A DNA stretch of 64,000 bases from Gammaproteobacteria bacterium (GTDB taxonomy: Bacteria; Pseudomonadota; Gammaproteobacteria; Burkholderiales; Rhodocyclaceae), in contig JAHJVE010000009.1 of assembly GCA_018828385.1 (NCBI GenBank), forward strand, positions 100,910-164,909, written 5' to 3'. The notes below the pieces were generated by a model. That model was given only the letters and a program-made list of their open reading frames with translations. It was not told where the DNA came from and searched no databases. The position numbers and the translations under genes are program-made. Shown in pieces: positions 27,581 to 36,082 of the stretch (positions are counted from its first letter, which is position 1; the number at the start of each line of letters is the position of its first letter).

Positions 27581-28348
27581 ATGCAAAATATTCTGGCCGA
27601 CCTGTCGGGCAAAACCATCCTGGTCACTGGCGCCTCGTCCGGCATCGGCGCCGCCACCGCCCTGGCGCTCGGCCGGGCCGGAGCCAGGGTGGCGCTGGCT
27701 GCCCGCCGTCTCGAGACGCTGGAAAATCTGGCGACGCAGATTCGCGCTGCCGGCGGCGACGCCATCGCCATCCGGACCGATGTCACCGTCGAAGCCGATA
27801 TCCAGAACGCCGTAGCGCAGACCGTCGCCCACTTTGGCCGACTGGAGGGCGCCTTCAACAACGCCGGCGTGCTTGGCAAGGTAGCGCCCATCCACGAATT
27901 GACCAGCGCCGATTTCGCCGAAGTCATGCAGGCCAACGTATATGGCGTGTTCTGGTCGCTCAAGTACGAAATGGCAGCGATGCTGAAAACCGGCGGCGGG
28001 TCCATCGTCAATACCGCCTCCATCGTCGCTCAGATCGGCTTCGCCAATTTTTCGCCTTACACGGCGAGCAAGCACGCCGTGCTCGGGCTGACCCGCTGTG
28101 CGGCGCTCGAAGGTTTTCAGCAGGGCATCCGGGTCAATGCGGTCAATCCCGGACCGATCGTGACACCGATGGCCGAAATCGGTTTCGGCGGTCTGGAAAA
28201 TCTCGAAGCCACGCTCAAGGCCAGTCCGGCCGGGCGTCCCGGTCAGCCGGAGGAAATCGCCAACGCCGTGCTCTTCCTGCTTTCCTCGGCTGCCAGTTAC
28301 ATCAACGGTCAGGGTTTTGCCATCGATGGTGGCTACACGGTTCAGTAA
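27581..28348 (+). CDS. Short-chain dehydrogenase/reductase
   Basis: This 255-residue classical SDR has the Rossmann motif LVTGASSGIGAATAL, NNAG (FNNAGVLGK), catalytic Ser in TASIVAQIG and Tyr/Lys in SPYTASKHAVLG, and C-terminal INGQGFAIDGGYTVQ. The ATG at 27581 follows GGAGAACA. It precedes the aldo/keto reductase by 12 bases, and both are likely under the divergent LysR protein. The substrate is not predictable. Confidence 0.93.
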   Translation: MQNILADLSGKTILVTGASSGIGAATALALGRAGARVALAARRLETLENLATQIRAAGGDAIAIRTDVTVEADIQNAVAQTVAHFGRLEGAFNNAGVLGKVAPIHELTSADFAEVMQANVYGVFWSLKYEMAAMLKTGGGSIVNTASIVAQIGFANFSPYTASKHAVLGLTRCAALEGFQQGIRVNAVNPGPIVTPMAEIGFGGLENLEATLKASPAGRPGQPEEIANAVLFLLSSAASYINGQGFAIDGGYTVQ

Positions 28349-28360
28349 AGGGCCATCAAC

Positions 28361-29356
28361 ATGCAAACACGATTTCTGGGTCCGCAACAGCAGCCGGTCT
28401 CCGCCATCGGACTCGGCTGCATGGGGATGAGCGAGTTCTACGGTGCCAGCGACGATGCCGAGTCCTTGCGCACGCTGGCCCGGGCGCTCGAGCTCGGTAT
28501 CAATTTCTTCGACAGCGCCGACACCTACGGTTTTGGCCACAACGAAAGCCTGATCGGCCGGTTTCTCAAGGAAGGCGGCCCGGCGCGTCGGCAACAGGTG
28601 GTCATTGCCACCAAGTTCGGCATTGTCCGCCAGCCCGGCAAGTATGAGCGGCACATCGACAACAGCCCGGCCTACATCCGGAGCGCCTGCGACGCCTCGC
28701 TGCAACGCCTCGGCGTTGAGCAGATCGACCTCTATTACTGCCACCGACGCAATCCGGAAGTACCCGTCGAAGAAACCGTGGGGGCCATGGCGCAACTCGT
28801 CGCAGCCGGAAAGGTTCGCCAGATTGGTCTTTCAGAGGTTTCGGTCAAGACGCTGCGGCAAGCTTGCGCAGTGCATCCGATTGCCGCTGTGCAAAGCGAA
28901 TATTCCTTGTGGACGCGTGATCCCGAGCGCGACATGCTCAGCGCCTGCGCCGAGCTCGGTACCAGCTTCGTTGCCTACAGCCCGCTTGGTCGCGCCTTTC
29001 TGACCGGTACCGTCAAGCCGGAGGAGCTGGCCGACAATGATTTCCGCAAAGCCAATCCGCGTTTTCAGGGCGAAGCCGAACATGCCAACCGGCGGCTCGT
29101 TGAACTGCTTGCCGCCTTCGCCTCGGCGCGTCGCCTGAGCAACGCCCAGGTCGCCCTGGCATGGCTGCTCTGCAAACATCCGCACGTCATCCCCATTCCG
29201 GGCACCCGACGTATCGCCTACCTCGAACAAAATGCGACGGTCGCCAACCTCGGCTTGAGCTCGGCGGAAATCGCCGAACTCGATGGGCTTTTCGATCCGA
29301 TCCATGTTGCCGGCCAGCGCTATCCGGCTGCCGGCATGGTGGGGCTTGAGTCGTAG
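28361..29356 (+). CDS. Aldo/keto reductase
   Basis: This 331-residue protein is an AKR TIM barrel of the YakC/AKR13-like group. It has GLGCMGMSEFYG, catalytic Asp/Tyr in FFDSADTYGFGHNE, catalytic Lys in VIATKFGIV and His in YYCHRRNPEVP, and the NADPH-site ending VIPIPGTRRIAYLEQN. It follows the SDR by 12 bases, forming a two-gene reductase operon, perhaps for reactive carbonyl detoxification. Confidence 0.93.
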   Translation: MQTRFLGPQQQPVSAIGLGCMGMSEFYGASDDAESLRTLARALELGINFFDSADTYGFGHNESLIGRFLKEGGPARRQQVVIATKFGIVRQPGKYERHIDNSPAYIRSACDASLQRLGVEQIDLYYCHRRNPEVPVEETVGAMAQLVAAGKVRQIGLSEVSVKTLRQACAVHPIAAVQSEYSLWTRDPERDMLSACAELGTSFVAYSPLGRAFLTGTVKPEELADNDFRKANPRFQGEAEHANRRLVELLAAFASARRLSNAQVALAWLLCKHPHVIPIPGTRRIAYLEQNATVANLGLSSAEIAELDGLFDPIHVAGQRYPAAGMVGLES

Positions 29357-29422
29357 GAAGCGGCTCGGTTCGCGGTACTCAAATTACGAACGGAGTTGGC
29401 TTTTAAGCGCATCCGGGTCGAC

Positions 29423-29452
29423 AAAAAACGCCGGGTTTCCCCGGCGCTTTTC
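29423..29452. terminator. Terminator between aldo/keto reductase and aceB
   Basis: AAAAAACGCCGGG pairs with CCCCGGCGCTTTT around TTT. The T-run is present on both strands, so it can stop both convergent genes. Confidence 0.8.
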
Positions 29453-29506
29453 TTCCAGCTTCTCTGTCGGAGTCGGGTGTCTGTGCACCGTGTTCCGGGT
29501 ACTGCT

Positions 29507-31105
29507 TTACTCCATCGCCTCGTACAGCGGCAGGGTCAGGAATTCCGGGTAATCCGGGGTCAGCGACATCTTGTCGAAGATGACCGCGGCCTGATCGTAG
29601 CTGGCCGTGTCTTCACCTTGGGCGGTGACCGTGGCCTTAACCTTGGCCAGCTCTTCGGCGATCATCGGGCGGACCATGTCTTCGGTGACCTTGCGGCCGT
29701 CGTCGAGGATGCCCTTCGGCGAAACCACCCACTGCCACACTTGCGAGCGGGAGATTTCAGCGGTGGCCGCATCTTCCATGAGGTTGTGGATGGGCACGCA
29801 GCCATTGCCGGCCAGCCAGCTGCCGAGGTAATGGATGCCGACGTTGATGTTGTTGCGCAGGCCGGCTTCGGTGATCGGTGTGCTGGGCTGGAAGTCGAGC
29901 CACTGGGCCGGGCCGAACTTGCCTTCAACCGGCTTGCCGAACTGGTTCGGCTTGTCGCCGAGGACCTTGACGAACTCTTCCATGGCGATCGGCACGAGAC
30001 CCGGGTGAGCGACCCAGCCGCCGTCGTAGCCGTCGTTGGCGTCGCGCGTCTTGTCGTGGCGGATGCCGGCCAGGGCCTTTTCGTTGGCGACCGGATCGTT
30101 CTTGATCGGGATCAGGGCCGACATGCCGCCCATCGCCGGGGCACCGCGCTTGTGGCAAGCCTGGACGAGCGCCAGAGCGTAGGAGCGCATGAAGGGCACT
30201 TCCATGGTGATGGCGCCGCGCTGGGCCAGGCAGAAGTCCTTGTTCTTCTTGAACTTCTTGATGCAGGAGAAGATATAGTCCCAGCGACCGGCGTTCAAAC
30301 CAGCCGAGTGCTCGCGCAGTTCGTAGAGGATTTCTTCCATCTCGAAGGTGGCGAGGATGGTTTCGACCAGCACGGTGGCCTTGATGGTGCCTTGGGGCAG
30401 GCCGATGTGGTCCTGGGCCATGACGAAGATGTCGTTCCACAGGCGGGCTTCGAGGTGCGATTCCATCTTCGGCAGGTAGAAGAAGGGGCCGGCGCCGCGG
30501 GCGATCTGTTCCTTGGCGTTGTGGAAGAAGACGACGGCGAAGTCGAAGATGCCGCCGCCGACGCGCTGGCCGTCAACGAGCACGTGCTTTTCGTCGAGGT
30601 GCCAGCCGCGCGGACGGATCTGCAGGGTGGCGATCTTGTCGTTGAGCTTGTATTCCTTGCCGTTGTCGCCCTTGAACGAGAGTTCGCGGCGGATCGCCTT
30701 GTACAGGTTGATCTGGCCCTGGATCTGGTTGTCCCAGTTCGGGGAATTCGAATCCTCGAAGTCGGTCATGTACGAGTCAGCGCCCGAGTTGAAGGCGTTG
30801 ATGATCATCTTGGCTTCGACCGGGCCGGTGATTTCGACGCGGCGGCAATGCAGGGCCGGCGGCACCGGGGCGACCTTCCAGTCGCCGGCACGGATGTGGG
30901 CGGTTTCCGGCAGGAAGTCGGGCATTTCGCCGGCATCGATGCGGGCCTGACGGGCAACGCGGGCCTTGAGCAGTTCCTGGCGGCGAGCTTCGCAGGCGCG
31001 GTGCAGCTTGGCGACCAGTTCGAGGGCTTCAAAGGTGAGGACGGATTCGTAACCCGGCTTGATCGGGCCGGTGATTTGCACGCCTTGGGGCAGGTTGAGG
31101 GCCAT
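29507..31105 (-). CDS. aceB: Malate synthase A
   Basis: This 532-residue enzyme condenses glyoxylate with acetyl-CoA to malate. It has the family length and motifs ADSYMTDFEDSNSPNWDNQ, RPRGWHLDEKHVLVDG, ATFEMEEILYELREHSAGLN and GRWDYIFS. It works with AceA (34454), separated from it by a regulator, a small membrane protein and a chemoreceptor. A TCTTCTATAAGAC palindrome upstream matches one in front of aceA. It is divergent from a LysR gene. Confidence 0.97.
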   Translation of the reverse strand: MALNLPQGVQITGPIKPGYESVLTFEALELVAKLHRACEARRQELLKARVARQARIDAGEMPDFLPETAHIRAGDWKVAPVPPALHCRRVEITGPVEAKMIINAFNSGADSYMTDFEDSNSPNWDNQIQGQINLYKAIRRELSFKGDNGKEYKLNDKIATLQIRPRGWHLDEKHVLVDGQRVGGGIFDFAVVFFHNAKEQIARGAGPFFYLPKMESHLEARLWNDIFVMAQDHIGLPQGTIKATVLVETILATFEMEEILYELREHSAGLNAGRWDYIFSCIKKFKKNKDFCLAQRGAITMEVPFMRSYALALVQACHKRGAPAMGGMSALIPIKNDPVANEKALAGIRHDKTRDANDGYDGGWVAHPGLVPIAMEEFVKVLGDKPNQFGKPVEGKFGPAQWLDFQPSTPITEAGLRNNINVGIHYLGSWLAGNGCVPIHNLMEDAATAEISRSQVWQWVVSPKGILDDGRKVTEDMVRPMIAEELAKVKATVTAQGEDTASYDQAAVIFDKMSLTPDYPEFLTLPLYEAME

Positions 31106-31160
31106 GGGGAACTCCTGTGTGAAGGATGAATGAATGCTGTGGTGCGACGAATTCTATGAC

Positions 31161-31173
31161 TCTTCTATAAGAC
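31161..31173. promoter_or_regulatory. Candidate shared aceA/aceB operator (aceB copy)
   Basis: TCTTCTATAAGAC is an imperfect palindrome 56 bases upstream of the aceB start and 46 bases before the divergent LysR start. It differs at one position from the copy in front of aceA at 35861. No other copy was noticed in the window. Confidence 0.5.
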
Positions 31174-31218
31174 TTGAAAGACGGTTAGAATCAATTCATC
31201 TTTTACTTTAAGTATCAA

Positions 31219-32121
31219 ATGGACCGTCTAAAACAGATCGAAGCCTTTGTTTCGGCCGCTACTCGGGGCAGTCTCTCCGCGGCAGCGCGCGTCGAGGGCG
31301 TCACGCCGGCCATTATCGGGCGACGCCTTGATGCGTTGGAAACGCGGCTCGGCGTAAAGTTGCTGCTGCGCACGACGCGCAAGCTGACGATTACTTTTGA
31401 GGGCCAGGCGTTTCTTGAGGATTGCCAGAAAACGCTCAACGATCTGGCCAACGCCGAGGCGGCGGTGTCGCTGGGCAGCGTGCGGGCCAGCGGCCAGTTG
31501 CGGGTGTCGGCGCCGTCGGGGTTCGGGCGCTTGCATGTGGCGCCGTTGGTGAGCGAATTCATGCTCGGCAACCCGGAGGTTCGGGTCAATTTGAACCTCA
31601 GCGACCGCCTGGTCGATCTGGTCAATGAAAACATCGATTGCGCCGTCCGCATCGGCGAGCTGACCGACTCCAGCCTGATCAGCGTCCGCCTTGGCGAAAT
31701 GCGCCGCATGGTGGTGGCCAGCCCGGCTTATCTGGTCGCCCACGGCGTGCCGCGCGAACCGGCCGATCTGGCGACGCACGAATGCCTGTCGCTCGGCCAG
31801 CAGCGTGGCTGGGTCTTTCGCCATCCGGACAGTGGCCAGGTCGATACGATCAAGGTCAACGGGGCTTTCGAATGCAACGATGGCGCCGTGCTGCACGATT
31901 GGGCGCTGGCTGGCCGTGGCCTGGCCTGGCGCTCGCTGTGGGAAGTTGGCCAGGATCTCAAGGAAGGCCGCCTGACCTCAGTGCTCGACGCCTGGCAGGC
32001 GCCGCCGATGGGGATCTATGCTGTCTTTCCGCAACGCCGGCATTTGCCCTTGCGGGTCAGGCTGTTCATCGATCTGCTCAAGGAAACCTACAGCCGGCCG
32101 AGTTACTGGGAACTGCGCTGA
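31219..32121 (+). CDS. LysR-family regulator divergent from aceB
   Basis: This 300-residue LysR protein has a helix-turn-helix (MDRLKQIEAFVSAATRGSLS, GVTPAIIGRRLDALETRLGV, LLLRTTRKLTITFEGQAF) and an effector-binding domain. It reads away from malate synthase with 113 bases between starts and is a candidate regulator of aceB and perhaps aceA. The TCTT-N4-AAGA palindrome between them is shorter than a typical LysR site (T-N11-A), so the operator may belong to another protein. Its stop is five bases before the next ATG. Confidence 0.9.
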   Translation: MDRLKQIEAFVSAATRGSLSAAARVEGVTPAIIGRRLDALETRLGVKLLLRTTRKLTITFEGQAFLEDCQKTLNDLANAEAAVSLGSVRASGQLRVSAPSGFGRLHVAPLVSEFMLGNPEVRVNLNLSDRLVDLVNENIDCAVRIGELTDSSLISVRLGEMRRMVVASPAYLVAHGVPREPADLATHECLSLGQQRGWVFRHPDSGQVDTIKVNGAFECNDGAVLHDWALAGRGLAWRSLWEVGQDLKEGRLTSVLDAWQAPPMGIYAVFPQRRHLPLRVRLFIDLLKETYSRPSYWELR

Positions 32122-32126
32122 GCGCC

Positions 32127-32480
32127 ATGAAAACCCCTGTCTATCGTGGTCTCGGTGTGCTTTGTGTGGTGCTCGGCGTGATCGGTGCCGTGCTGCCGCT
32201 GCTGCCGACAACGCCTTTCCTGATCCTCGCCGCCTATTTCTTCGCCCGTTCGCATCCGGAATGGGAAGCCAGGCTGCTGGCCCACCCGAGTGCCGGGCCG
32301 GCGATTCGCGCGTGGCGCGACCATGGCGCCATTCCGCTTGTCGCCAAGCGGCTGGCGACGCTGCTCATGGCGATCAGCGCCGTCGGCGGCTGGTTTGGGC
32401 TGCCCGAGCCGTGGTGTTATGTGCCGCTAGTCGTTTCCGTCCTAGTCCTGAGCTGGATGTGGACGCGGCCGTCGGTTTGA
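32127..32480 (+). CDS. DUF454 (YbaN-type) inner-membrane protein
   Basis: This 117-residue protein has three to four hydrophobic stretches and the DUF454 signature YRGLGVLCVVLGVIGAVLPL, LPTTPFLILAAYFFARSHP. The function of the family is unknown. The start at 32127 gives the family length; the frame is open far upstream within the LysR gene but in a different reading frame from it. It is likely co-transcribed with the LysR gene, five bases apart. Confidence 0.85.
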   Translation: MKTPVYRGLGVLCVVLGVIGAVLPLLPTTPFLILAAYFFARSHPEWEARLLAHPSAGPAIRAWRDHGAIPLVAKRLATLLMAISAVGGWFGLPEPWCYVPLVVSVLVLSWMWTRPSV

Positions 32481-32521
32481 GCATTTCGATTTTGGCCCTT
32501 TTTCCCGGTTGACCGTAGCAA
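32481..32521 (-). repeat. Interspersed 36-40 bp repeat, copy 8
   Basis: GCATTTCGATTTTGGCCC, a T-run, then CCCGGTTGACCGTAGCAA. It starts immediately after the DUF454 stop codon. Confidence 0.8.
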
Positions 32522-32534
32522 TGCCCTGGTGGGC

Positions 32535-32568
32535 GAAAAAAAGGCCGACCTCCGTGGAGTGTCGGCCC
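32535..32568 (-). terminator. Terminator of the chemoreceptor gene
   Basis: On the reverse strand GGGCCGACACTCC pairs with GGAGGTCGGCC and is followed by seven T. It lies about 20 bases past the chemoreceptor stop. Its stem is nearly the same as that of the aceA terminator at 34378. Confidence 0.85.
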
Positions 32569-32587
32569 TGACGCGCCTGCCGGGCGC

Positions 32588-34243
32588 TTATACCTTGAAG
32601 CGCTCGGCGGTTGCCCGCATGCGGGCCGAGGTTTCGCGGATATTGCGAACGGCGCTGGCTGCCTGCTGAACGCTGGCGTTGCTCTCTTCGGATGCCTGGG
32701 CGACATTTTCGACGCGGCGGGCGATGTCCTGGCTGGCCGCGCCTTGTTCCGACATGGCGTCGGCAATATCGTGCACCACGCGCACGACCTGGGCCGAGCC
32801 TTCACGAATTGACACAATGGCCCGTCCGGCTTCCTGCGCGTGGTGCGTTCCCTTGCCCACCTGGGTGACGGTGTCTTCCATGTTGTCGACGGCCGAGCGC
32901 GAACAGCTCTGGATGTTGTCGATCATGCTGGCGATCTCGCCGGTTGCCGTCGAGGTACGCTCGGCCAGTTTGCGCACTTCGTCGGCAACGACGGCAAATC
33001 CGCGCCCGGCTTCGCCAGCCCGAGCGGCTTCGATGGCCGCGTTCAGGGCGAGCAGGTTGGTCTGGTCGGCGACGTCCTTGATGACTTGAACCACCGACGA
33101 AATGCGGTCCGAGCTTTCGCCCAGCGCCTTGATGGTGGTGCTGACTTCGCCGATGACCTGAGCGATCTTTTCGATCTCGGTGACCGTGGTATCGATCACC
33201 TTGCCGCCTGTTTCGGCGCTTTGTCCGGCCGACTCGGAAATGGTCAGCGCCTCGTTGGTGCTGTCCGAAACGGAGTTGATGCTGACCGACATTTCCTCGA
33301 CCGAGGCAGCCATGGCAGCGGCCGATTCGCTCGTGCTCGTCGATGCCTTGGCGGCTTGCTCGGACGAGGTGGCCAGGGTCATCAGGGCGTCATCGACGCT
33401 GACCATGTTCTGCTTGAGATCGGTCAGGCTGGTACGCAAGGTCGTCATCATGGTGTTGAAGGCGTGTGCCGTGTCGGCAATTTCGTTGCGGCCGGCGACC
33501 TTGATGCTGCCTGTAAAGTCATTCTGGCTGGCGGCACGGTCGATGACCGCGCGCATCTCGGTGAGCGGCTCGACGATGGAACGAATGGTCAGGATGGCTC
33601 CCAGCAAGGCCAACGCGCTACCGATGACCATGATCGTGATCGACAGGTTACGCAGCCGGGCGCTGCTGGCCAGCGAGGTTTCATAGTGTTCCTTGACCGC
33701 GTTCTGCTGAGCTTGGGCAAGGTCACGGAAGACTTTGTTTATTTTGCTGCCATAGCTGGCATTGGCCTTGAGGAAGGTGGAGACGCTTTCTGTCGTGAAA
33801 TCGCCTTCTTTCAGGCGTGAGATCACCGGGATCAGCACCTCGCTGACAAAACCGTCGTATTGCGGCTGGATCTCTTTGGCCAGTGTGCTTTCCTGGCTGG
33901 CGGGATCAAGATGGAGAATAAGATCCTTCCAGGTTTCCTCGGCCCATTTGATGTTTTTTTCGATGGCCGCGGTGTGCTCGGTAAGCGGGTGATCGTGCAA
34001 CTTGGCGTAATCGAATGTCGGGTTGTGCTGGAACGCCCGAAATACATGGCTCTCGTTTTCGACCATCAGGCGTCGCAGGCGGGCCACTTCGCGCATCGGA
34101 ATCGTTTGCTGCTCGTAGGTCAGGTGGAGGTCTTCGACGGCCGAGCTGGCAGCATGGAATCCGAGCCCTCCGATAATTACGAGCAAACCGGCCATGCCGA
34201 GGACGAGAATGATCAAACGGACCTTGACTGACAGATTGTTCAT
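32588..34243 (-). CDS. Methyl-accepting chemotaxis protein
   Basis: This 551-residue receptor has an N-terminal helix ([20 protein letters not shown]), a periplasmic four-helix-bundle type domain with [20 protein letters not shown], a second helix near residue 195, HAMP, and a signalling domain. The signalling tip reads [20 protein letters not shown] then [18 protein letters not shown]. The start at 34243 (MNNLSVKVR) is preferred over a longer frame by homology. It sits between aceB and aceA and may sense a growth substrate, though the ligand is unknown. Confidence 0.93.
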   Translation of the reverse strand: MNNLSVKVRLIILVLGMAGLLVIIGGLGFHAASSAVEDLHLTYEQQTIPMREVARLRRLMVENESHVFRAFQHNPTFDYAKLHDHPLTEHTAAIEKNIKWAEETWKDLILHLDPASQESTLAKEIQPQYDGFVSEVLIPVISRLKEGDFTTESVSTFLKANASYGSKINKVFRDLAQAQQNAVKEHYETSLASSARLRNLSITIMVIGSALALLGAILTIRSIVEPLTEMRAVIDRAASQNDFTGSIKVAGRNEIADTAHAFNTMMTTLRTSLTDLKQNMVSVDDALMTLATSSEQAAKASTSTSESAAAMAASVEEMSVSINSVSDSTNEALTISESAGQSAETGGKVIDTTVTEIEKIAQVIGEVSTTIKALGESSDRISSVVQVIKDVADQTNLLALNAAIEAARAGEAGRGFAVVADEVRKLAERTSTATGEIASMIDNIQSCSRSAVDNMEDTVTQVGKGTHHAQEAGRAIVSIREGSAQVVRVVHDIADAMSEQGAASQDIARRVENVAQASEESNASVQQAASAVRNIRETSARMRATAERFKV

Positions 34244-34323
34244 AATGCTTACCTTTTTTGTAGATTTTGATATTTGAATTCTATGCCGTTTGGCATAGAT
34301 GGCAAGCCATTTTCTTGAAATGA

Positions 34324-34363
34324 GCATTCAAATTTTGAGCGTTTTTTCCGGTTGACCGTGGAA
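34324..34363 (-). repeat. Interspersed 36-40 bp repeat, copy 9
   Basis: GCATTCAAATTTTGAGCG, a T-run, then CCGGTTGACCGTGGAA. It lies between the aceA terminator and the chemoreceptor start. The usual GGCC is GAGC here. Confidence 0.75.
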
Positions 34364-34377
34364 GTTACCCGGCAAAA

Positions 34378-34412
34378 CGAAAAGGCCGACACCTTGTGAG
34401 TGTCGGCCTTCG
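34378..34412 (-). terminator. Terminator of aceA
   Basis: AAAAGGCCGACA pairs with TGTCGGCCTT around CCTTGTGAG; on the reverse strand it ends in a T-run. It lies about 40 bases past the aceA stop. Confidence 0.85.
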
Positions 34413-34453
34413 TTTGCCGCCTGATCGGGCGGCAATTCAAAGCGGTGTGTTGC

Positions 34454-35752
34454 TTAGTGGAACTGTTCTTCTTCGGTCGAGCCGGTCAGCGCGGTGACGC
34501 TGGACTTGCCACCCTGGATCACGGTGGTGACGTCGTCGAAGTAGCCGGTACCGACTTCCTGCTGGTGCGAGACGAAGGTGTAGCCACGGTCGCGAGCAGC
34601 GAATTCCGGCTCCTGGACCTTCTCGACGTAGGCAGACATGCCGCGGGCGGCGTAGTCCTGGGCCAGATCGAACATGTTGTACCACATGGAGTGGATGCCA
34701 GCCAGGGTGATGAACTGGTACTTGTAGCCCATGGCGCCCAGTTCCTTCTGGAACTTGGCAATGGTCGCGTCGTCGAGGTTCTTCTTCCAGTTGAAGGAAG
34801 GCGAGCAGTTGTAGGCCAGCATCTTGCCCGGGTGGACCTTATGCACGGCTTCGGCGAATTTGCGGGCGTATTCCAGATCCGGCGTGCCGGTTTCGCACCA
34901 CACCAGGTCGGCGTAGTCGGCGTAGGCGATGGCGCGGGAGATGGCCTGGTCCAGGCCCTTGCGGGTCTTGTAGAAGCCTTCGGCGGTGCGCTCGCCGGTC
35001 AGGAACGGCTTGTCGTTTTCGTCGTAGTCGGAGGTCAGCAGGTCAGCTGCTTCAGCATCGGTACGGGCGATGACCAGGGTCGGCACGCCGTAGACGTCAG
35101 CTGCCATACGGGCAGCGATCAGCTTCTGAACGGCTTCGGTGGTCGGCACCAAAACCTTGCCGCCCATGTGGCCGCACTTCTTGACGGAAGCCAGTTGGTC
35201 TTCCCAGTGCACGCCGGCGGCACCAGCGCGGATCATCGCCTTCATCAGTTCGTAGGCGTTCAGCACGCCACCGAAACCGGCTTCGGCGTCAGCGACGATC
35301 GGCAGGTGGTATTCGACGTGACCGGCATCGCCCTTGTTGATGTTCTTGGACCATTGGATTTCGTCGGCGCGGTTGAAGGAGTTGTTGATGCGCTCGACAA
35401 CCTTCGGCACGGAGTCAACCGGGTACAGCGACTGGTCCGGGTACATGGCGGAGTATTCGTTGTTGTCGGCAGCAACTTGCCAGCCGGACAGGTAGATCGC
35501 CTTGATGCCAGCCTTGGCTTGCTGAACAGCTTGACCGCCGGTCAGGGCGCCCAGGCAGTTGACGTAGGGGGTGTTGTTGACCAGATCCCAGAGCTTCTCG
35601 GCGCCGCGACGGGCCAGGGTGTGCTCGACCTGGAAAGAACCGCGCAGACGAACGACGTCAGCTGCGGAGTAGCCGCGCTTGATGCCCTTCCAGCGGGGGT
35701 TTTCAGCCCAGTCTTTTTCGAGGGCGGCGATTTGCTGTTCGCGAGTGCTCAT
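34454..35752 (-). CDS. aceA: Isocitrate lyase
   Basis: This 432-residue enzyme splits isocitrate to succinate and glyoxylate. It has the catalytic [14 protein letters not shown] motif, [15 protein letters not shown] and [10 protein letters not shown]. It shares the isocitrate pool with the two dehydrogenases at 1021 and 3512, which AceK adjusts. The 330-base upstream region holds a TCTTATATAAGAC operator candidate like that of aceB. It ends in a strong terminator and is monocistronic. Confidence 0.98.
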   Translation of the reverse strand: MSTREQQIAALEKDWAENPRWKGIKRGYSAADVVRLRGSFQVEHTLARRGAEKLWDLVNNTPYVNCLGALTGGQAVQQAKAGIKAIYLSGWQVAADNNEYSAMYPDQSLYPVDSVPKVVERINNSFNRADEIQWSKNINKGDAGHVEYHLPIVADAEAGFGGVLNAYELMKAMIRAGAAGVHWEDQLASVKKCGHMGGKVLVPTTEAVQKLIAARMAADVYGVPTLVIARTDAEAADLLTSDYDENDKPFLTGERTAEGFYKTRKGLDQAISRAIAYADYADLVWCETGTPDLEYARKFAEAVHKVHPGKMLAYNCSPSFNWKKNLDDATIAKFQKELGAMGYKYQFITLAGIHSMWYNMFDLAQDYAARGMSAYVEKVQEPEFAARDRGYTFVSHQQEVGTGYFDDVTTVIQGGKSSVTALTGSTEEEQFH

Positions 35753-35860
35753 GTGAATTCCTCAGGTAATTTGGTTTGGGGATAGCGGCGTTGAACCGAA
35801 TGCTCATGGTGCAACGTCGATGGCAGAAAGTATAGTGATTTTCTTGCGGGGCAGCAATAG

Positions 35861-35880
35861 TCTTATATAAGACATAAGAC
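35861..35880. promoter_or_regulatory. Candidate shared aceA/aceB operator (aceA copy)
   Basis: TCTTATATAAGAC, with perfect palindrome TCTTATATAAGA, is followed at once by a second half-site ATAAGAC. It lies about 109 bases upstream of the aceA start. The aceB region has TCTTCTATAAGAC. Confidence 0.55.
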
Positions 35881-35918
35881 AATATTTTATCTAATTTAAA
35901 CAGTTATTTACGGACGAG

Positions 35919-35935
35919 ATTTCATGATATGAAAT
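35919..35935. promoter_or_regulatory. Perfect inverted repeat in the aceA-chemoreceptor gap
   Basis: ATTTCATGATATGAAAT has seven-base perfect arms around GAT, about midway in the 330-base divergent gap (35753-36082). It could be an operator for either gene. Confidence 0.35.
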
Positions 35936-36008
35936 TTAATTTGTCGCTGTGAAATGCGATGCAGCATTGTGCCAGTTCCGTTGGCAGGGAGGAGCTCGCT
36001 GCCGGATC

Positions 36009-36057
36009 AGGAATATTCCTACTTGACGCAGGGTGAGAAGGGGTGTCGAATTCGACA
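36009..36057 (+). promoter_or_regulatory. Chemoreceptor promoter with two palindromes
   Basis: Perfect palindromes AGGAATATTCCT (36009-36020) and TGTCGAATTCGACA (36044-36057) flank TTGACG (36023-36028). A TCGAAT -10 candidate 17 bases later falls inside the second palindrome. An operator overlapping the promoter of the gene at 36083 is likely. Confidence 0.45.
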
Positions 36058-36082
36058 AATTTTGTATTTCTAGGTGAAATCT

